Under the pieces are notes generated by a model, which made no database searches, was not told the origin of the DNA, and saw only the letters and a list, made by a program, of their open reading frames with translations. The position numbers and the translations under genes are program-made. DNA of 64,000 nt, taken from positions 124,001 through 188,000 of the forward strand of contig NZ_BCRT01000021.1 in the NCBI RefSeq assembly GCF_001552735.1. Direction: 5' to 3'. Position 1 is the stretch's first letter, and each line of letters opens with the position of its first letter. Shown here piece by piece: positions 61,085-64,000 of this stretch. Source of the DNA: Sanguibacter suarezii NBRC 16159. GTDB taxonomy: Bacteria > Actinomycetota > Actinomycetes > Actinomycetales > Cellulomonadaceae.

Positions 61085-61113
61085 ACCCTACGTGGGCCTT
61101 TTCACCCGCGCAA
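61085..61113 (-). promoter_or_regulatory. Candidate xylanase promoter
   Basis: On the minus strand TTGCGC (61108-61113) and TAGGGT (61085-61090) are separated by 17 bases and lie between the two palindromic boxes. The -10 is a modest match. Confidence 0.4.
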
Positions 61114-61139
61114 GACCCCTCCGCACAGATTTATGGAGT

Positions 61140-61150
61140 CGAAAGTTTCG
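61140..61150. promoter_or_regulatory. Xylan-type operator box upstream of the xylanase
   Basis: CGAAAGTTTCG, the same palindrome as at 61009-61019, 131 bases apart (about 12.5 helical turns). Boxes of this form have been described upstream of xylanase genes in Streptomyces and related actinomycetes. Confidence 0.7.
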
Positions 61151-61234
61151 TCAGCACATCCCACCCCGGAGCCCCCTCGGCACGAGCTTCCAGCGGGTCC
61201 GGTGCGGCACTGCCTGACTGGTCAGAGCGATATG

Positions 61235-61311
61235 TGGTGCCCCCACAGGGACTCGAACCCTGACTGTGCCGATTTTAAGTCGGTTGCCTCTGCCGATTGG
61301 GCTATGGGGGC
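61235..61311 (-). tRNA. tRNA with anticodon UAA (leucine-type) with encoded CCA and no long variable arm
   Basis: Read on the minus strand: acceptor GCCCCCA/TGGGGGC, a 3-bp D stem with AATCGG in its loop, a 4-bp anticodon stem and loop CTTAAAA with anticodon TAA, a variable region of only about 6 bases, and a T arm CAGGG-TTCGAGT-CCCTG. The discriminator is A and the next bases encode CCA (61235-61237). The D arm and A73 are leucine-like, but tRNA-Leu normally has a long variable arm, so identity is probable rather than certain. Confidence 0.88.
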
Positions 61312-61371
61312 GACGGCCACTGACGCCATGCCCGCAGATCACGCACGGACGTCAGGCTGGACGATACAACA

Positions 61372-61403
61372 ACGGGGCCACACCGCGTGCGGTGTGGCCC
61401 CGT
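61372..61403 (-). terminator. Terminator after the NADH dehydrogenase gene
   Basis: A perfect 15-bp stem (ACGGGGCCACACCGC with GCGGTGTGGCCCCGT) with a minimal loop, 16 bases after the ndh stop on the minus strand. Confidence 0.85.
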
Positions 61404-61418
61404 CACTGTGATCAGGAC

Positions 61419-62864
61419 TTACTTGTCGGCCTTCGCCTCAGCGTTCGCAGCCGCGGGGGCGTCCTTCGGCTTGGCAGCCGGAGCGGACGCGGCGCGGAAC
61501 TCGGCGCGCGGGTCGTGGATCGACCCGAGGGAGACGACCTCGCGGCGCAGCAGCCAGGTGCCGACCCAGTTGGTCGTGATGCGGATCTTGCGGCTCGCCG
61601 TCGGCATCGCGGCCACGTGGTACATGCGGTGCATGACCCAGGCCGGGAAGCCGCGGAGCTTGATCTTGCCGAAGAGGATCGCGACACCCTTGTGCAGTCC
61701 GAGCGAGGCGACGGTGCCGAGGTTCTTGTGGCTGTACTCCTCGAGCTTGCCGCCGGTCAGCGTGGCGTAGAGGTTGTCGGCGAGGACCTTGGCCTCGCGG
61801 ATCGCGTGCTGGGCGTTCGGCGGGCAGAACGCACCGGGGTTGTACAGGTCGGGGACGGCGGCGCAGTCACCGGCACCCCATGCGTCGGCCACGACGTTGC
61901 CGTCGTCGTCTGCGACCTGCAGGGTCGGCAGCACCTGGAGGCGGCCCATGCGGTCCAACGGCAGGTCCGAGGTGGCCAGCACCGGGTTGGCCTTGACGCC
62001 GGCGGTCCACACGATGGTGTCGGAGTCGAACTCCACACCCGTGGAGGTCACGACGTGACCGTCGACGCAGGAGGAGAGGAAGGTGGAGAGGTGGAACTCG
62101 ATGCCACGCTTCTTCATCTCTGACAAGGCGTAGTTCGCCATCTCGAGGGTGAGCTCGGGCAGGATGCGGTCCGAGCCCTCGATCATGACGAAGCGCAGGT
62201 CGGACTGGTCGACGCCGGGGAGGTTCTTGACTGCCGCGCGGGCCATGTCCTCGGTCTCGGCGAGCGCCTCGATGCCGGCGAACCCGCCACCGACGAAGGT
62301 GAAGGTGAGCATCCGCTTGCGCAGGTCCGGGTCCCAGGTGGAGCTGGCGAGGTTGATCCGGTTGAGGATCTGGTTGCGCACGGCAACCGCTTCCTCGACG
62401 TTCTTGAAGCCGATGGCCTGCTCGGCCAGTCCCGGGATCGGCAGGGTGCGGGCCACGGAGCCGAGTCCGACGACGAGGTGGTCGTAGGTGATCTCGTAGG
62501 GGTCGCCCTCTTCGGGGGTGATCTCGATCTTGCGCTCACGGTGGGTGATCTTGGTGACCTTGCCCTGCAGGGTGTCCACGTGCTTGAGGGCACGGCGGTG
62601 CGGGGCGACGACGTCGCGGTCGGTGATCGATCCGGCAGCGACCTCCGGCAGGAACGGGGCGTAGGTCATGTACGGGCGCGGGTCGACGACGACGATCGCC
62701 GCGTCGCGGCGCCCGAGACGCTTGCGCAGGCGGCGCGCGGAGTACAGACCGACGGACCCACCACCGAGCACGACGATGCGCGGGACCTTGCGCGGTCGGG
62801 GCGCGATGGCCGCCGCTGAGGAATTCTGGGCAGGCGTATCCGAGGTCAGGTCAGTCTGAGGCAT
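61419..62864 (-). CDS. ndh: Type II NADH dehydrogenase
   Basis: A 481-residue NDH-2 (NADH:menaquinone reductase, non-proton-pumping, peripheral on the inner membrane face). FAD site RIVVLGGGSVGLYSARRLRK, NAD site FTFVGGGFAGIEALAETEDM, the MTYAPFLPEVAAG loop and WGAGDCAAVPDL second FAD motif are typical; the membrane-contact region is near GFPAWVMHRMYHVA. The tail is Ala/Lys-rich. The ATG at 62864 follows TATGAT by 6 bases with no usable ribosome site, so it is probably leaderless; the upstream open frame is not coding. Confidence 0.94.
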   Translation of the reverse strand: MPQTDLTSDTPAQNSSAAAIAPRPRKVPRIVVLGGGSVGLYSARRLRKRLGRRDAAIVVVDPRPYMTYAPFLPEVAAGSITDRDVVAPHRRALKHVDTLQGKVTKITHRERKIEITPEEGDPYEITYDHLVVGLGSVARTLPIPGLAEQAIGFKNVEEAVAVRNQILNRINLASSTWDPDLRKRMLTFTFVGGGFAGIEALAETEDMARAAVKNLPGVDQSDLRFVMIEGSDRILPELTLEMANYALSEMKKRGIEFHLSTFLSSCVDGHVVTSTGVEFDSDTIVWTAGVKANPVLATSDLPLDRMGRLQVLPTLQVADDDGNVVADAWGAGDCAAVPDLYNPGAFCPPNAQHAIREAKVLADNLYATLTGGKLEEYSHKNLGTVASLGLHKGVAILFGKIKLRGFPAWVMHRMYHVAAMPTASRKIRITTNWVGTWLLRREVVSLGSIHDPRAEFRAASAPAAKPKDAPAAANAEAKADK

Positions 62865-62870
62865 ACCTTC

Positions 62871-62876
62871 ATCATA
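62871..62876 (-). promoter_or_regulatory. -10 box for leaderless ndh
   Basis: On the minus strand TATGAT, a 5/6 match, ends 6 bases before ATG 62864. A weak TTCGCG lies 18 bases further upstream. Confidence 0.65.
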
Positions 62877-63035
62877 TTGCGGGGTGTCAGATCCCGCGAA
62901 GCCCGCGGGCGTGATCCGTGGCACAGTGCCCGCACAGGGCGGCTCTGCGCCGCCCAACACCGCCCTGACCTGGACTCTTACGGCCATTTCGCCGTACGCG
63001 GACGAGCCGACCGGTGGAGCTTCCACCGCCGCCCG

Positions 63036-63980
63036 TCAGGCCAGGCTCCAGGCGATCCCGTCGAGGATGTCGTGCTCGCTGGTGACCACCGCGCTCAGCT
63101 CGCCGCCGTCGGCGGCGACGTCAGCGGCGACGCGCGCGACGACCTCGGACCACACCAGAGCCCCGGCGGCGATGACGTCCACCCGGCCCGGGTGCATGAA
63201 GCCCAACGACGCGCGCTCCTCTCGCGGTCGGGCGATGAGGTCCTGGCAGGCCGCGAGGGTCGCCGTCGTGGGCAGGACCGCGCCGTTGATGGCGTTGCGG
63301 TCATAGCGCTCCAGGCCGAGCGCGTGGGCGGTCACGGTGGTGACCGTCCCGGCCAGGCCGACCAGGGTCCGCGTGCGACCGAGCGGCACGTCCTGCGCTG
63401 CGACGTCGAGCGCGCTGCGCACGTCGGCGCGCGCAGCCGCGACCTGCTCCGGGGTGGGCGGGTCGGTGACCAGGTGGCGCTCGGTCATGCGCACGCAGCC
63501 GACGTCCATGGAGTAGGCGCGCTCTGGCGAGTCCTGGCCCAGGACCAGCTCGGTGGACCCGCCACCGAGGTCGACGACGAGGTACGGCCCCGGGTGACCG
63601 GCCGCCAGCACGCTCGTGGCCCCGCGGAAGGACAGCGCGGCTTCTTCGTCGCCGGAGACCACCTCAGGCTCGACGCCGATGGCGGCCCGGACGCCGTCGA
63701 CGAAGTCCTGACGGTTCTGCGCGTCCCGCGTCGCCGACGTCGCGACGAAACGGATGCGCTCGGCTCCCAGGTCGCGGCAGATCTGCCCGTAGCGCGAGGT
63801 CGCGTCCAAGGTCCGGGCGAGCGCCTCGGGTGCCAGCCGCCCGGTCTTGTCCACGCCCTGCCCCAGCCGCACGACCTCCATGAGCCGGGTGACGTCGGTG
63901 AGCGTGCCCGCCGCCGGGTCCAGGTCCGCCACGAGCAGGCGGATCGAGTTGGTCCCGCAGTCGATCGCGGCTACTCGCAC
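63036..63980 (-). CDS. ppx: Exopolyphosphatase / guanosine pentaphosphatase (Ppx/GppA)
   Basis: A 314-residue ASKHA-fold phosphatase of the short actinobacterial Ppx class. Phosphate loops are VAAIDCGTNSIRLLVAD (residues 3-19) and YLVVDLGGGSTELVLG, with catalytic Glu in VVSGDEEAALSFRG and LVGLAGTVTTVTAHAL closing the fold. It removes terminal phosphate from polyphosphate or pppGpp; which is not visible. GTG at 63980 is 20 bases from the window end, so its promoter and upstream neighbour are outside. Confidence 0.93.
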   Translation of the reverse strand: MRVAAIDCGTNSIRLLVADLDPAAGTLTDVTRLMEVVRLGQGVDKTGRLAPEALARTLDATSRYGQICRDLGAERIRFVATSATRDAQNRQDFVDGVRAAIGVEPEVVSGDEEAALSFRGATSVLAAGHPGPYLVVDLGGGSTELVLGQDSPERAYSMDVGCVRMTERHLVTDPPTPEQVAAARADVRSALDVAAQDVPLGRTRTLVGLAGTVTTVTAHALGLERYDRNAINGAVLPTTATLAACQDLIARPREERASLGFMHPGRVDVIAAGALVWSEVVARVAADVAADGGELSAVVTSEHDILDGIAWSLA

Positions 63981-64000
63981 GCTGCCGGGTGCGGGCGGCG

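Noticed and set aside
61009-61150. CGAAASTTTCG boxes as random palindromes
   Set aside because: Rejected as chance because two exact copies lie within 142 bases at a xylanase start; kept as a finding.
61235-61311. tRNA as an attachment site for an integrated element
   Set aside because: No integrase, no repeated tRNA 3' end and no change of composition on either side within the window.

Overview
The window is high-GC chromosomal DNA from an actinobacterium. The WhiB1 and PdtaS pair, mycothiol amidase, coproporphyrin-type haem genes, TANNNT -10 boxes and many GTG starts all point there. The cellobiose importer with CebR-type operators, the multidomain GH10 xylanase and the overall gene content suggest a plant-polymer-degrading Micrococcales of the Cellulomonas, Sanguibacter or Promicromonospora type; the genus is an inference. 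I saw no phage, insertion sequence or CRISPR. It reads as stable core chromosome with a few niche cassettes.

Layout. 1-7.3 kb: the end of an FtsX-type ABC permease, a 1,557-residue three-module FtsK/EccC-like ATPase and a small membrane protein. 7.3-10 kb: whiB1 beside the divergent PdtaS-type histidine kinase. 10-16.5 kb: a cellobiose-type ABC importer (cebEFG) with operators, its LacI repressor and a glutamate dehydrogenase. 16.5-20.1 kb: hemQ, hemH and a nitronate monooxygenase on the minus strand. 20.2-25.5 kb: a four-gene cassette (GH20 hexosaminidase, D-aminoacylase, D-threonine aldolase/D-serine dehydratase-like enzyme, RidA) that looks built to use N-acetyl-hexosamines and N-acyl-D-amino acids. 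25.6-27.1 kb: a VOC protein divergent from a WYL regulator. 27.1-32.6 kb: a nitrite/NO module with a hemerythrin-DUF2249 protein, a cysteine-bearing HTH regulator, an NnrS-like membrane protein and a membrane-anchored copper nitrite reductase fusion.

32.7-46.7 kb carries the homologues of the M. tuberculosis Rv1077-Rv1086 neighbourhood (Z-prenyl synthase, hemolysin III, Rv1083-like protein, mca, DUF4307, greA, metB, cbs), interrupted by ilvA, an AI-2E-type permease, msrA, a VOC protein and an HTH-less LysR-like protein divergent from DUF5997. 46.7-53 kb holds a lipoprotein, an FKBP, a Bax-inhibitor-like protein, an ABC-2 exporter and a flavoprotein dehydrogenase. 53-57.4 kb: a P1B-type ATPase divergent from a ferredoxin reductase and a pentapeptide protein. 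57.6-64 kb: a surface GH10 xylanase flanked by twin xylan-type operators, an unusual tRNA with anticodon UAA, a type II NADH dehydrogenase and an exopolyphosphatase.

Regulation can be read directly in several places: CebR boxes, CGAAASTTTCG boxes at the xylanase, paired CCTACG-N4-CGTA palindromes, and about nine genes whose start codon sits 6-7 bases after a TANNNT-like hexamer with no Shine-Dalgarno, so they are probably leaderless. Two intergenic hairpins share both arms and loop sequence and look like members of one repeat family.
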